64,000 nt of DNA from Coptis chinensis (taxonomy: Eukaryota > Streptophyta > Magnoliopsida > Ranunculales > Ranunculaceae): the NCBI GenBank assembly GCA_015680905.1, contig CM027381.1, positions 90,669,501 to 90,733,500 of the forward strand, in the 5' to 3' direction. The notes beneath the pieces were generated by a model that was not told the DNA's origin, ran no database searches, and saw only the letters and a list, made by a program, of their open reading frames with translations. The position numbers and the translations under genes were made by a program. Below, piece by piece: positions 24,423 to 34,705 of this stretch (within the stretch, counting starts at the first letter, position 1; each line of letters begins with the position of its first letter).

Positions 24423-26598
24423 CTACCAATAATCCATACAAGAACACCTGCCATTTTTGAAATGGTGGAAACGATTTCTGTCCCTCACTATGATTTCACG
24501 GTCATAAACCTTTGAAATAAGTTTTGAAACATCATGGCAATCTCGACACACACGAAGGTTCTTCACGATCCTAATAGTGTCCTCTGGAGCCAAATGTAAG
24601 AACCCAAAAGCAATGGCAAGCTTCTCGCTGTGAATGGATAGAGCATGTTCCTTCTCCTCCTCTTCTATGTCAAACAATACCTGCACTGTATCAGGTGAGT
24701 ACCCTAGTACGCCTCTCAGCTTTGCAGAGATCTCTGACCACTTTCTGTAGATGTTGTATGACTCGGGGTGTGACTTGTCACCCGATAAGAAACGGTGCAT
24801 ATTCCCATTCAGTTCTATCACGCTCACCCCTGGAACCTTAGTGACCCCTTTAGTTTTCATCTGTTTCCTCACCTTTCTAGCATCATCCCATCTTTTTGCA
24901 GCAGCATATATGTTTGACAGGAGTACATAGCTGTTAATGTCAAAAAATATAAATAAGTCATGTTCTCATGAACTCTACATTCTATATGACGTCATAAAAA
25001 AGTAAGGCAGAAATGTAATGTGATCGAAACTATTACCGGCCACTATGGTGAGGTTGGATGTTGACAAGGTGCTTTCCTACAAGTTCACCGACCTCGATGT
25101 TCCCATGGATCCTGCAACCTCCAAGCAATGCTCCCCAAGCACTGGAATTTGGCTCCATGGGCATTCTCTCAATCAGCTCCACAGCCTCCACTAAAAGCCC
25201 AGCACGAGAGAGGAGATCAATAACACAGCCATAATGCTCCACCTTTGGGTCAATACCATAAAGATTGCTCATGCAAGCTAGAAATCTCCGGCCTTCGTCC
25301 ACCATCCCTGCATGACTACATGCACTAAGCACAGCTACAAAAGTTATGTCATCAGGACATACACCAGCCTCTTGCATCTCTTTAAAAAGTCGAAGAGCTT
25401 CCGCAGCATGTCCATGCATGGCCATGCCAGTTATGATGGTGTTCCAAGTAAGAACATCCTTAAGTTCTATAGAGTAAAAGACTTCAGTAGCTAGAGAAAT
25501 GCTTCCACATCTAGCATACATATCTACCAGTGCCGTACCCACAATAGTAGTTAATCCAATCTTATGCTCACTAATATAAGCATGTAAACTAGCTCCTTGA
25601 TCTAGTGCACCTAAATGCCCACAAGCCGATGACAGGCTAACGACAGTAGCCTCAGTCGGTTTGACACCCAAACCCTGCATCTCATTAAACAATTCCATAG
25701 CCTCATTCGATTTACCACTCTGTGCATAACACGCTAACATTGCATTCCATGACACCACGTCTCGCCTAGGCATCTTATAAAAAATCCCATGAGCTCCCTC
25801 AACATCACCACATTTAACATACCCTGCCAACATAGAATTCCAAGAAACCACATTTCTTTCAGGCATCTCATCAAACAACCTCTTCGCTTCCTCAATACTC
25901 CCAACCAATGCATATCCATTAATCATAGTATTCCAAGACACAACATCTCTAAACACCATTCTCTCAAAAACCAACTTAGCTAGCTCCATTTCACTATATT
26001 TCACATACCCATCAATCATAGCATTCCAGCACACCACATCTTCAACACAACACATATCAAAAACTCGTTTCGCAGAAACGAGATCTTTCCCATTAGCATA
26101 CATATGAATCAAAGAACTCTGTATATAATAATCACTTTCCAAACCAAGTTTCATAACATGTGTATGAACCGAAACACCGTTTCGCAACAATGCCGACTCA
26201 TTACAAGCTTTAATAACAAAAGGGTACGTGAAATTATTTGGTTTCAAACCTTTCCTCAAAATACCAACATACAATGTAATAGCTTCAAGTGGTTTGTTAT
26301 ATAAAACAATACCTCTAATAAGTGTATTACATGTAAAAATATCTGGGTTTTGAACTTGGCTAAAAACAGTCTTAGCATAGTCTAAGTTTCCATGACCTGA
26401 TAATGCTAAAAATGATATTAGTTTTGTTGTTGCTGAACGTGATTCATAAGGTGAGAAAAAACTTTCTTGTGTGATGATTTGTGCATGGATTTGTTTCAAC
26501 TGTTTCATGTTCTTGCATGTGTCTAAGAGGGACAGAAGTGGGTTTTGAGGAACAAACTTTCTTAGTTTGTTTACTACTGGTGTAGTAATAATTTTCAT
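24423..26598 (-). CDS. PLS-class pentatricopeptide repeat protein with DYW domain
   Basis: Exons 25037-26598 and 24423-24930 join across a 106-bp GT-AG intron (CCG|GTAATA ... ACAG|C) to give 689 residues. An N-terminal stretch without repeats (LLSLLDTCKNMKQLKQIHAQ) precedes a run of P, L and S repeats, with typical DVVSWNAMI, YVKCGDVEGA and PNSSAWGALL motifs. E/E+ motifs follow, then a complete DYW domain. Its zinc-binding HSE is at 621-623, CxxCH at 649-653, a late CSC, and the protein ends exactly in DYW. Proteins of this class are imported into mitochondria or plastids and direct C-to-U RNA editing. The repeats choose the RNA site, and the DYW domain is the deaminase. An intron inside a PPR gene is uncommon. 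It falls just before the YVLLSNIYA motif, and the frame is restored across it. Confidence 0.93.
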
Positions 26599-26913
26599 GG
26601 AGGGAAAAGTTTCATTTTCTCAGTTTCTTTGCATACTGGTGTTATTTATGTATGGTTGCAAAATACGAAATATCGAGAGATTTCGAAATTATCCACTGGA
26701 ATTTTGAAACTTCCCGGTGATTTCGAAATCTCTCGTGTTGACTATGAGCCGAGGTTGAACAGAATCAACAGATTATTGCTTGAACAATTTTCACTTACGC
26801 GAGTTATGCATTACTAATTTTACTAAGCTATGTTTGAAAACTCCTGATAAAAAAAAAAAAGAATAGATAAGTCAAGATAGGAATCTTAATTGGTTATTGG
26901 TTATGCCAATTTA
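26599..26913. other. Short spacer between the PPR and NAC genes
   Basis: This is the PPR promoter side. It contains the 16-bp perfect inverted repeat described separately and a poly(A) run at about 26,850. Nothing else was seen. Confidence 0.5.
26674..26735. repeat. 16-bp perfect inverted repeat upstream of the PPR gene
   Basis: CGAGAGATTTCGAAAT (26,674-26,689) and its exact reverse complement (26,720-26,735) are separated by 30 bases. The arms contain the self-complementary core TTTCGAAA. They lie 76-137 bases upstream of the PPR start codon, so either a promoter element or a MITE remnant is possible. Confidence 0.75.
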
Positions 26914-27532
26914 TTACCCTTTCTTAAAGGTGTCGTTAAATTGGCCATCCTCATTTATCACAAAGTTTAGGAAGTCGTCGACGTCGTTCAAGCAGTCATC
27001 CCAATCTGGTGTGTATTGATCATTTGAGTGTTGTTACCTGATGTTGCATGAGGAATCAATTCGCCATTGTTGTAAGGACTGAAGGAACCACAAGGGTATG
27101 AGCCCGGAAGTCTGCAATCTAATGTCGTTGAACAGACATTGACAGCTGTTGTTTTATCAAGCTATCTGTATTTTTCTCTAGAAACTCTGCACTTTCCGTT
27201 CCAACCTTAGCTTTTGTTTCACAATAATCAGTGCCACCTTCCATACTTACTCCTTGTGTCGTCGCTTTAGCCCTTTTCTTACCTTTAACATGGAAATCCT
27301 TGGACACTGTTCGCTTCATCAATTCTGTGTCTGCTCTTTCACCTTGGCCTTGATCTTCACTCTGAAGTTCATTCAGTAAGACAGTTTTCCTTTTTTGTTC
27401 TTGTGTATTTGACATAGCACCCATCCATCCAACTGAAAGACAACAACAGAGACTTTGTATGAAAACATATCAAAGAATAGATGGAATTATATATTCAAAT
27501 ACCTAAATACTCATACAGATATTGTTTAAATA

Positions 27533-28781
27533 ATGATCCAGTGCTTAAATAATGAGACCTTTGATAGTATGATTATATTTCTTATTAATGAAGTTGATAT
27601 CAGACCCTTGCCTGAGCCTGACAAACTCATCTGGTGGCCAGACAAAAAAGGATGCTTTAGTGTCAAATCTGATTTCAACCTCCTCAACCAGGAACAATGG
27701 ATGGAACAAGATTCAAGTTTCCAGATTAAGTCCATAAAGAGGATTTGGACAACAAACTTGGCTGCAAAAGAGAACAATTGCTCTTGTGGAAGATTTACCT
27801 CAATATTCTTCCCACTGGGGACAGAATAAAGAATAGAATTAAAAATGATGACATTCTTTGTCATTTCCGTTCTAAAGACTTTGAAACTCTTGAACATCTC
27901 TTCTTTGAGAGCCACTGGGCTAGGGGCATCTGGTTTGCCTCATCCCTGGGTCTTTGAACTGAAGGCTATAAGGACTGGAAAGTAAGAAGATGGATAGATG
28001 AGATTCTGGAATGGAATAATAGTAAGGATAAACATATTGCATGGGAGTGTATGCTTCATGCTTGTACTGTCATGCAAGTCATGTGGGACAATAGAAATCT
28101 GCAGAAGTTTGTAAAAGGAGCTATGGGCAGAGAGGAGTTACTGGCATCTACCAAGATACAATGGCAGAGAAGGCTCAAGGCCTTTGAAAGGGAAGATTCT
28201 TTAGTCTTGAGAAGGAACCATATTTCTAATAATACTGATATTGCTACCTATAGTACTCATGCACACAATCACCACACGAGCACTAGTTCTAACTCGATGA
28301 ATTACCATGTAGATAATTGGAGGATTATGTGAATATCAGGTTTGATGGAACTTTTAATAAAGATAAGCAAACTGGAGCAGGAGCCGCTATGGCCTGGAAT
28401 GATCGAGGAAAGTGAACTCTATGCGGGTGAAGTTGTTGTCAAGTTGGCTTCAAATGTGGTTGGAAGGAATTTTGTCTTTGAAGGAGATAACAGTGCAGTT
28501 ATTAGAACCTTATCAATCCAAGTATCTACCCTTAACTGGTCCTTCAGAATATTGTGGAAGCCATTAGTAGGAGTGTCAGTCTTTTGGATCATGCTGTTTT
28601 CCGTTGGTTTAATAGAATTTGTAATGGGGATGATGCCATGACTTAGCAAAATGGGCAAGTAGGTCAAATGACTTGACTGCTCTAACCAAGTGTTGCAAAG
28701 ACTTTATTCCAGTTTTCCTTTAATGAAATGTGTATGGTTATAACGAAAATAGAAATAATAATAATAATAATAATAATAAAC
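27533..28781 (+). mobile_element. 5'-truncated LINE (L1-type) remnant: zf-RVT plus RNase H, (TAA)n tail
   Basis: The plus strand reads, with frameshifts, the C-terminal part of a plant LINE polyprotein. At 27,590-27,960 there is a zinc-binding reverse-transcriptase tail (DKLIWWPDKKGCFSVKSDF, IW, LLLWKIYLNILPTGDRI, ETLEHLFFE...ARGIWFASSLG). At 28,320-28,620 comes a plant-type RNase H segment (VNIRFDGTFNKDKQTGAGAA, then EGDNSAVIRTL). The element ends at the simple tail (TAA)n, 28,758-28,781. It lies antisense in intron 2 of the NAC gene. The reverse-transcriptase and endonuclease parts are absent, as expected after incomplete reverse transcription. Confidence 0.8.
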
Positions 28782-28899
28782 TAATCAAAAAATATTATCT
28801 TACCATACTAATCTAAATCTACTCTATTCCAATCCAAATAATATTATGTATATATTGCATTTTAATTATATTCCAACAGATATATAGTTACATTCACAC

Positions 28900-29284
28900 A
28901 TAGTATAAACATATATATCGAGATTTCAGCAAAAGATAAGTAAATATCATGATATGTTTAGAGATATTTACAACTGCAAATATCGGTGATATTATCGATA
29001 TTTTAAAATGTATTGCGATATTTATAGATATTTTGTGATATTTTGTGTATGTAACAATTTTATTTAATATTTATCATTATATTTCAAATAAATATAAATT
29101 ATATATCATGATATATCAAGAAATATCCACAATATCTATGATATTTGTCGATATTTTGAATATATCCACATGATATTTGCATATGAAACAATGTCAAATA
29201 TCCCCAAAGAGAGAGATATATCTACGATACATATCCATAAATTAGGGATCGATATTTTGCCATATCCTAATATTTTGTACTATG
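28900..29284. mobile_element. hAT-like MITE, copy 2, with 8-bp target duplication
   Basis: This is the same family as 3,929-4,340. The interiors share long collinear stretches such as TATATTTCAAATAAATATAAA and ATATCATGATATATCAAGAA, and the right end is again TATTTTGTACTATG. CATTCACA is present exactly on both sides (28,892-28,899 and 29,285-29,292). The left end has drifted to CATAGTATAAAC. Confidence 0.88.
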
Positions 29285-30153
29285 CATTCACAAGCATTCG
29301 TGTAAGCCGGAGGCATTGACAAAGTTTGTGGTGTTAGTTTGTTAATGGTACTCAAAAACCGCTATACTTGCTTGTACTAAAGATGTTCGTTAATTGACGA
29401 ATGCTTAGTAATAGTTAACTGAGAAAGTGCAAACTAATTAATTGTTCTGAGAAGGTACCTTCATGGAACGGTTTTGATCATTGAATGCGATCTGGTTGTC
29501 CTTATCATTTCGATGGTACTCGTACATGATCCAGTTTGTTTTGGTGCTCGATTTACGATTCCCTTCGTGAAAGACTAGACTTCTCTTATAAACAAGCTCA
29601 TTTTTAGGACCAACGAAGGCCAACTTATCTCCACTGCTGTCATTCCAGTACCCTCCTTTAGCCATACGACTTGGTACGCTTCCTTTGGGATATGCACGGT
29701 CTCTTGGCGTGAAAAAATACCAGGCTGCTTCTTGTTCTTTAGACCGGTGTTGATCTGCAAAGTAAGTAACAAAGCTAGCTATTAGTAATGCTAGAAAGTT
29801 GCATGCTAAAACAATATGTTTATATGTTGCCAACAGTTTCTATTTTATGCACCTTTTTCTGTCACAAGAACTCCACACACTATCTCACTATAGACATTCG
29901 CCTAAAATTTTAGTATTGTAATAATCTTGAAAAGCTTGTGGATGTAGAGGCGGGATTGGTTACTAACCGATGAGCTCCTCTGGGTGAGATTCATAAACAT
30001 TTGCCTCGATAATTACATCATACTGAAAGTTGGGACTATCGACTTTCCTCTTTAGACAGTACGCCAAATCTTCATCAGTAGGGAGAAACCCGAAGCCAAC
30101 TGGAAGTCCTTTCCCTGATAGCCTCTCATTTCTTGATGAATGAATCAACCTCC

Positions 30154-30681
30154 CTGCGAAATATCAAGCACAGAAATTATTTGGGTCAAAATCCAGATAA
30201 TCTAATCGTCCAGAGTTCCAGAGTTCAATTTGCCTCCTAGAGTCCTAGATCCATACCCTTAACCAGGGCCGGCTCACCCTATGCTTGGCAGGTGAGGCCG
30301 TGAACCAAAGGGTTGTGTCTGCGACAGACTTAGACACAGGGACGAACGTGGTATGGATGCGTTCGACGCGATCAACTAAACTGGACGCGATCAATGTGGT
30401 CAGGATGCGGATATTTGACTCAAAATAGAAAAATAATAATAATAAAGCAAAATAATATTAAAAAACTCAATTTTTTCTGATTTTTTTTTTTTATTTTTAT
30501 TTTTTTATGTTGACATGATTTTAAAGTTTAATTAAAAAATATTTAACTTAATTTTGTGGTTGTTTATCTTAAATAGTTATGAATTTATAAATTGTTGTAC
30601 ATTTAAATTAGTTTCTATATTAATGTTTAATTTATATAAAATAAAATTACAATTAGTAATTTATTTCCGTGTTCTTTAGTC
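30154..30681. other. AT-rich spacer between the NAC gene and retrotransposon A
   Basis: Near 30,262-30,290 is AGGGCCGGCTCACCCTATGC, resembling the end of a dispersed DNA transposon, but no partner end was found. From 30,420 to 30,670 the sequence is nearly pure A/T. If the NAC gene has an earlier exon it should lie here or beyond, but none was recognised. Confidence 0.45.
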
Positions 30682-31135
30682 TGTGTAAGTACCCTCCATT
30701 CCACACTACAGTACACATGTCCACATACCAGGTCGTCCTCCTTCAACTTGTCCCACACCATCAGATCGTATCCCATGACCCAACACCCAGGTCGTCCACA
30801 GCATCAGTTACAACCATTTATGAAAGCAAATCAACTAGCGCAATCTTGGAGCTCAATCAACGCCATAATCAAGGAGACATTAACTTTGTAATAGCAGAGT
30901 AATGGCGAATCATCAAGATAGCACGCAAGGTGGATCTATACTTCATAACGGTCTAGAGCAAATATGGAAGGTCAGCTCAAACATCTATAAATAGAGAAAG
31001 ATGAACTAAGTAAGGCTTGATTCAAGTTTACCCTAAGAAACTTGATACGTAGGCAACTCTTATCCCGAGAAGAGTGCAGTCATTCCCTATCACCCAAATC
31101 ATAAGGTTGTTGTCCAGTAAACATTAACATCTACA
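30682..31135 (+). repeat. 5' LTR of retrotransposon A
   Basis: It begins TGTGTAAGTACC and ends AACATCTACA. A TATA-like CTATAAATAGAG is near 30,984-30,995. The U5-type motif CTTGATACGTAGGCAACTC follows about 65 bases later. Confidence 0.82.
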
Positions 31136-31213
31136 TTGTCTGCCGGTACATTCTCTTGAGAAAATACACAAACCATTTTCTCAAGCCCACGAAGCAGGTC
31201 ACAACAAGCCACC

Positions 31214-32440
31214 ATGGAAGCACAGCTACAAGCATTAGTAGATCAGATGAAGACGCTACAGGAGTTGTTCGTAGTACTTCAACAAGAGAACCAGACAATG
31301 CGCGAGCACACCACCTCTAACACCAACAACGACACTCCAGTTGCAGTGGAGAACAACGCCGTCACAGCCCTCACCAACACCACCAATCAAAGACTGGAAG
31401 ACTTCGCGCAAAGATTGGAGAAGGCAAATGACAAGGATAGTGCACTCCAGATCACCAGAAGATACTCCAGACGAGGGCGTCACCATTCACAACAGAGATC
31501 AGTCACAAGCAGCCGCCTGCAGAGTTCATCCAACCAACGTTCCCGCTATACGATGGTAGCTCGTGTCCAGGCCAGCACGTAGCTCGTTTCAGCTAGACTC
31601 TCGCACTCTATAGTACTCCAGAATACAACTACCTTAAGTGCAAACTCTTTCTAGCCAGCTTTGAAGGACGGAGCCATAGATTGGTTCTACACACTCCCTC
31701 CTGATTCCATCAGCAACTTCGACAAGCTGGCTGAAACATTCGCAGCAGAATTCGTCCACAATAGGAAGAAACAAGTCGACCTAGACTCGCTGTTCCAGCT
31801 AAAACAAGCGCATGGCGAGACAATCCGTGTGTTCCTAGGACGTTTTAAGAAGGATCTCCTCTTGCTGGAATTAGGACTCAAAGACAACTTTGCAACTTCT
31901 GCGTTCACAAACACCCTCTTAGACGACTCCGACCTAGCAGGGTCCCTCATGCGCAACAAGCCAGAAACCCTAGACGACCTGTATCACAGAGTCGACAAGT
32001 ACATAAAATACGAAGAATGGATGGCCCAACGCAAAGGAAAAGAAGTCCTTGCAGTAAGCGACAGGCGAGGATCCAAAGAATGCAATTAATATTCAGGCAA
32101 CAACAACAACAACAACAACAACAAGAGATCCAGCTCCAGCAGGCCTTCGTACACAAAGAGGGAATTCTCCAACTTCTCCAGGACACCCAACCAAATCCTG
32201 AAGAAGATATATACAACACCATACTTCAAGCCCAACATCAACAAGGTGATCGCCATACCAGAACATCCATACTGCCATTTTCACAAGCTCCACCACCATG
32301 ACACCAATGAATATTGGAGCCTCAAACACTACCTCCAAGACTTAGTGGAGGAAGGCAAATTGAAAGAGTTCCTACCAGAAAGCGACCTAAGGCACAAGCT
32401 GGATGCCAAACGACACAGAAGCAGGAGCCGCAACAATGAA
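31214..32440 (+). pseudogene. Gag of retrotransposon A (frame-disrupted)
   Basis: An N-terminal coiled-coil-like segment starts at the ATG at 31,214 (MEAQLQALVDQMKTLQEL). The retrotransposon gag domain follows at 31,661-32,089 (DGAIDWFYTLPPDSISNFDK, LKQAHGETIRVFLGRFKKDL, SAFTNTL). A CAA trinucleotide run (about 32,097-32,125) sits at the point where the frame is lost. The Tat-type gag tail resumes at 32,246 (YCHFHKLHHHDTNEYWSLKH, then YLQDLVEEG). Gag would form the cytoplasmic particle that packages the element RNA. At least two frame breaks make this copy non-functional. Confidence 0.82.
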
Positions 32441-32656
32441 TGACCTGCCAACAACAGAAGCAGAAGTAGAACAACCTGACGATCTAAATCTCGAGGTCGG
32501 TCGAGGCACAACAGGAGACAACACTCCTCCGACCACGATGAGAAGAAAGTAATCAACATGATCATAGACACCTCAAACGATGAAACCTCAGGTTAGGAGA
32601 AGCGCAGAAGAGTAGGAGCGCTTCAAGAAATCTACCACCTCTCACACAAAGCTGAG

Positions 32657-33237
32657 GTGATCAATCTCACCAATCTTCAAACAACAACAGCAATTTCATT
32701 CACTGAAGAGGATCTAGACAAGGTGCGCCTACCCCACAATGATGCCCTGGTAGTGCACATCAAAATCAACGGGTGGACAGTCAAAAGAGTCCTCATCAAT
32801 CCAGGTAGCTCGTGCGACATATTTTTTATCAAACTTACAAGGACATATACCTGCCAGACTCGGTGGTGATAGAATCAAATGCACCGCTCTATGGGTTCAA
32901 CGGAGATCACATAGATGTCATTGGAGATGTCATCCTGCCAGTCTCCATTGGAGAAAAGAAAGACATGGTCAAAACCTCAACACGATTCAGTGTGATCGAT
33001 GTCAAGTTGTCCTACACTGCCATTCTAGGACGCCGATGGATTCACAAGATCCAAGCAATTCCATCAACCCTACACCAGGTCCTGCGATTTTCCGGTCCTC
33101 AAGGCATCATGGAACTTAGAAGCAACCAACTAGAAGCTCACCGGTGCAATCACGTCAGCACAACGACCTCATCCCAACTTTCAATTGTCCATAACAAACA
33201 ACTACTCCTCCACCCCAAGAAACGTAGTCACTGTTAA
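32657..33237 (+). pseudogene. Aspartic protease of retrotransposon A (frameshifted, active-site change)
   Basis: The retropepsin-like domain is recognisable in two overlapping frames. KRVLINPGSSCDI lies in 32,657-32,869. APLYGFNG, LSYTAILGRRWIH and STLHQVLRF lie in 32,812-33,237. The family motif around the catalytic aspartate is LIDPGSS or LVDTGSS. Here the aspartate is asparagine, so the enzyme would be dead even without the frameshift. Element B at 50,453 keeps the aspartate (LIDPGSLCDI). Confidence 0.8.
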
Positions 33238-33239
33238 AC

Positions 33240-33549
33240 AAATTCCTCTCCCCCCCCTCAGGTCGTACATGGCCAGGTCGGCCTTCACCCAGCCAAACTC
33301 CTCCCTCAAATCAGTATAACAATCCTCCGACCTAGGCCTCCTCGCATTCTCAACCCTCGTCTCCAACAGTGGAGACGATGAAGCCTCATCACCACTACGA
33401 GACCTAACTTCAACATCTTCCTTTTCATCACTTACTGTTCTCTCTCTCCATTCATCAATTTCAACTTCACCACTCAAACTATCACTAGTCATAGACATTG
33501 CAAAATCAAAGGAAGAAAAAAAGATCAAATTTTTAAAGTTGAAAAGCAC
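33240..33549 (-). pseudogene. Antisense ORF of retrotransposon A (Tat-type aORF remnant)
   Basis: Minus-strand open frame with charged, coding-like sequence (MSMTSDSLSGEVEIDEWRER, then DLREEFGWVKADLAMYDLR). Tat elements such as Grande, RIRE2 and Retand carry an antisense ORF of unknown function between pol and the 3' LTR, and this lies in the same place and orientation. Its end runs into the protease reading region, consistent with a deletion that removed pol. Confidence 0.55.
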
Positions 33550-33914
33550 GCACCTGATAGCAAAGGAAGAGAAAGTTTCTTTTTTCTTTCTTTCTTTTCT
33601 TTTGCTCTATTTTTTTCCTTTTTCTTGAAGAATGAACAGACGAAAACCTTTCACAAAACCAAAACCCTTACCTGCATAAAACCTCGAGAAAATACAAATC
33701 GTTTCAGTTTCCCACGCGAGCACAATCATGACTAGCCCACAAAATCGCCATGATTTGGGCCCATGTTTTAAAACCCAACTGTTCCCACACATTTTTCGAA
33801 ACCTAAATTCAAAACAAACAGCTGTCAGACACGTGTTTTCAGATTTTATTTTTTAAACCGTCCTTTTTCCACCCAACAGTTGTCCAAAGAACGGATAAAA
33901 AAAATAAAGGGGGT

Positions 33915-34364
33915 TGTGTAAGTATCTTCCGTTCCACACTACTATACATGTGTCCACACTAGGTTGTCCTCCTTCAACTCGTCCCACACCATCATATCGT
34001 ACCCCACGACCCAACACCCAGGTCATCCACAGCATCAGTTACAGCCATTTATGGAAGCAAATCAACTAGCGCAATCTTGGAGCTCAATCAACGCCACAAT
34101 CAAGGAGACATTAACTTTGTAACAACATAGTAATGGCAAATTATTAAGATAGCACGCAAGGTAGATCTACACTTCATAACGGTCCAGAGTAAATATGGAA
34201 GGTCAGCTCAAACATCTATAAATAGAGAGAGATGAACTACGGAAGGCTTGATTTAAGTTTACTCCAAGAAACTTGATACGTAGGCAACTCTTATCCCGAG
34301 AAGAGTGCAGTCATTCCCTATCACCCAAATTATCAGGTCGTTGTCCAGTAAACACTAATATCTA
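33915..34364 (+). repeat. 3' LTR of retrotransposon A
   Basis: It is collinear with the 5' LTR over its whole length with scattered transitions. It is preceded by the purine tract AAAAAAAATAAAGGGGG. Confidence 0.82.
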
Positions 34365-34590
34365 TCGTCTGCGTCCTATTTTTAAAAGATAAAACTGAGT
34401 CACCGCGTTATTGTCTACGTCGGTCAACATAGGTAGAGAGTGTTTTTTGGGATTTCTGGCTAAGCTCGAAGTTAGTACACCCACAGCATAAATAAGACAG
34501 ACTGTTTTCTTTTTTCTTTTGTGTTTCGTGAAAGTCCCCGGACCATGCATGGTTCAAAGATGCACGCCCTCACTCATGCAGTCATGATGC

Positions 34591-34696
34591 TAACTATGCT
34601 AACAGTAATGCACTTAATATTACTAGCATGATGCATGTGCGACTCCGCACATGCATCATGCTAGTAATATTAAGTGCATTACTGTTAGCATAGTTA
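34591..34696. repeat. Perfect 51-bp palindrome with a 4-base loop
   Basis: The arms 34,591-34,641 (starting TAACTATGCTAACAGTAATG) and 34,646-34,696 are exact reverse complements around ACTC. After one mismatch, eight more bases pair outside (TCATGATG and CATCATGA). No coding sequence is involved. Confidence 0.95.
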
Positions 34697-34705
34697 CCAT
34701 CATGA

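Larger units (their letters stand above)
26914..30153 (-). pseudogene. NAC-domain transcription factor with disrupted C-terminal half
   Basis: Three exons encode the NAC domain. Exon 29968-30153 reads GKGLPVGFGFLPTDEDL, YCLKRKV and HPEELI. Exon 29459-29754 reads KEQEAAWYFFTPRDRAYPKG, KGGYWN, and KTNWIMYEYHRND ending in MK. Exon 3 starts at 27,432 with LDGWVLCQIHKNKK and hits TGA at 27,373-27,375. NAC proteins are DNA-binding plant transcription factors with a variable activation tail. Here that tail survives out of frame. One extra base in the A6 run (27,391-27,396) would lead into an open stretch to 27,119. Coding-like GSYPCGSFSPYNNGELIP and the acidic DWDDCLNDVDDFLNF follow in other frames, to TAA at 26,914. 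No ATG was found in the first exon. An acceptor (GCAG) at 30,154-30,157 suggests an earlier exon. Intron 2 carries a LINE and a MITE. A truncated but expressed NAC is possible. Confidence 0.8.
30682..34364 (+). mobile_element. Ty3/gypsy Tat-clade retrotransposon A, short form lacking pol
   Basis: Two LTRs of about 450 bp (30,682-31,135 and 33,915-34,364) start TGTGTAAGTA and share nearly all their sequence, including CTATAAATAGAG and CTTGATACGTAGGCAACTC. The 2.8-kb interior reads gag, then aspartic protease (+), then an antisense ORF (-), then a purine tract at 33,899-33,913 before the 3' LTR. Reverse transcriptase, RNase H and integrase are missing entirely, and gag and protease contain frameshifts. 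The flanks differ at one base (TAGTC against TCGTC), consistent with a decayed 5-bp target duplication. Confidence 0.85.

Noticed and set aside
31947..32338. Minus-strand cysteine- or valine-rich ORFs in retrotransposon A
   Set aside because: They are antisense readings of the CAA trinucleotide run in gag.
34591..34696. miRNA precursor
   Set aside because: Fully perfect 51-bp arms and a 4-base loop are unlike plant miRNA precursors; treated as a young inverted duplication until small-RNA data say otherwise.
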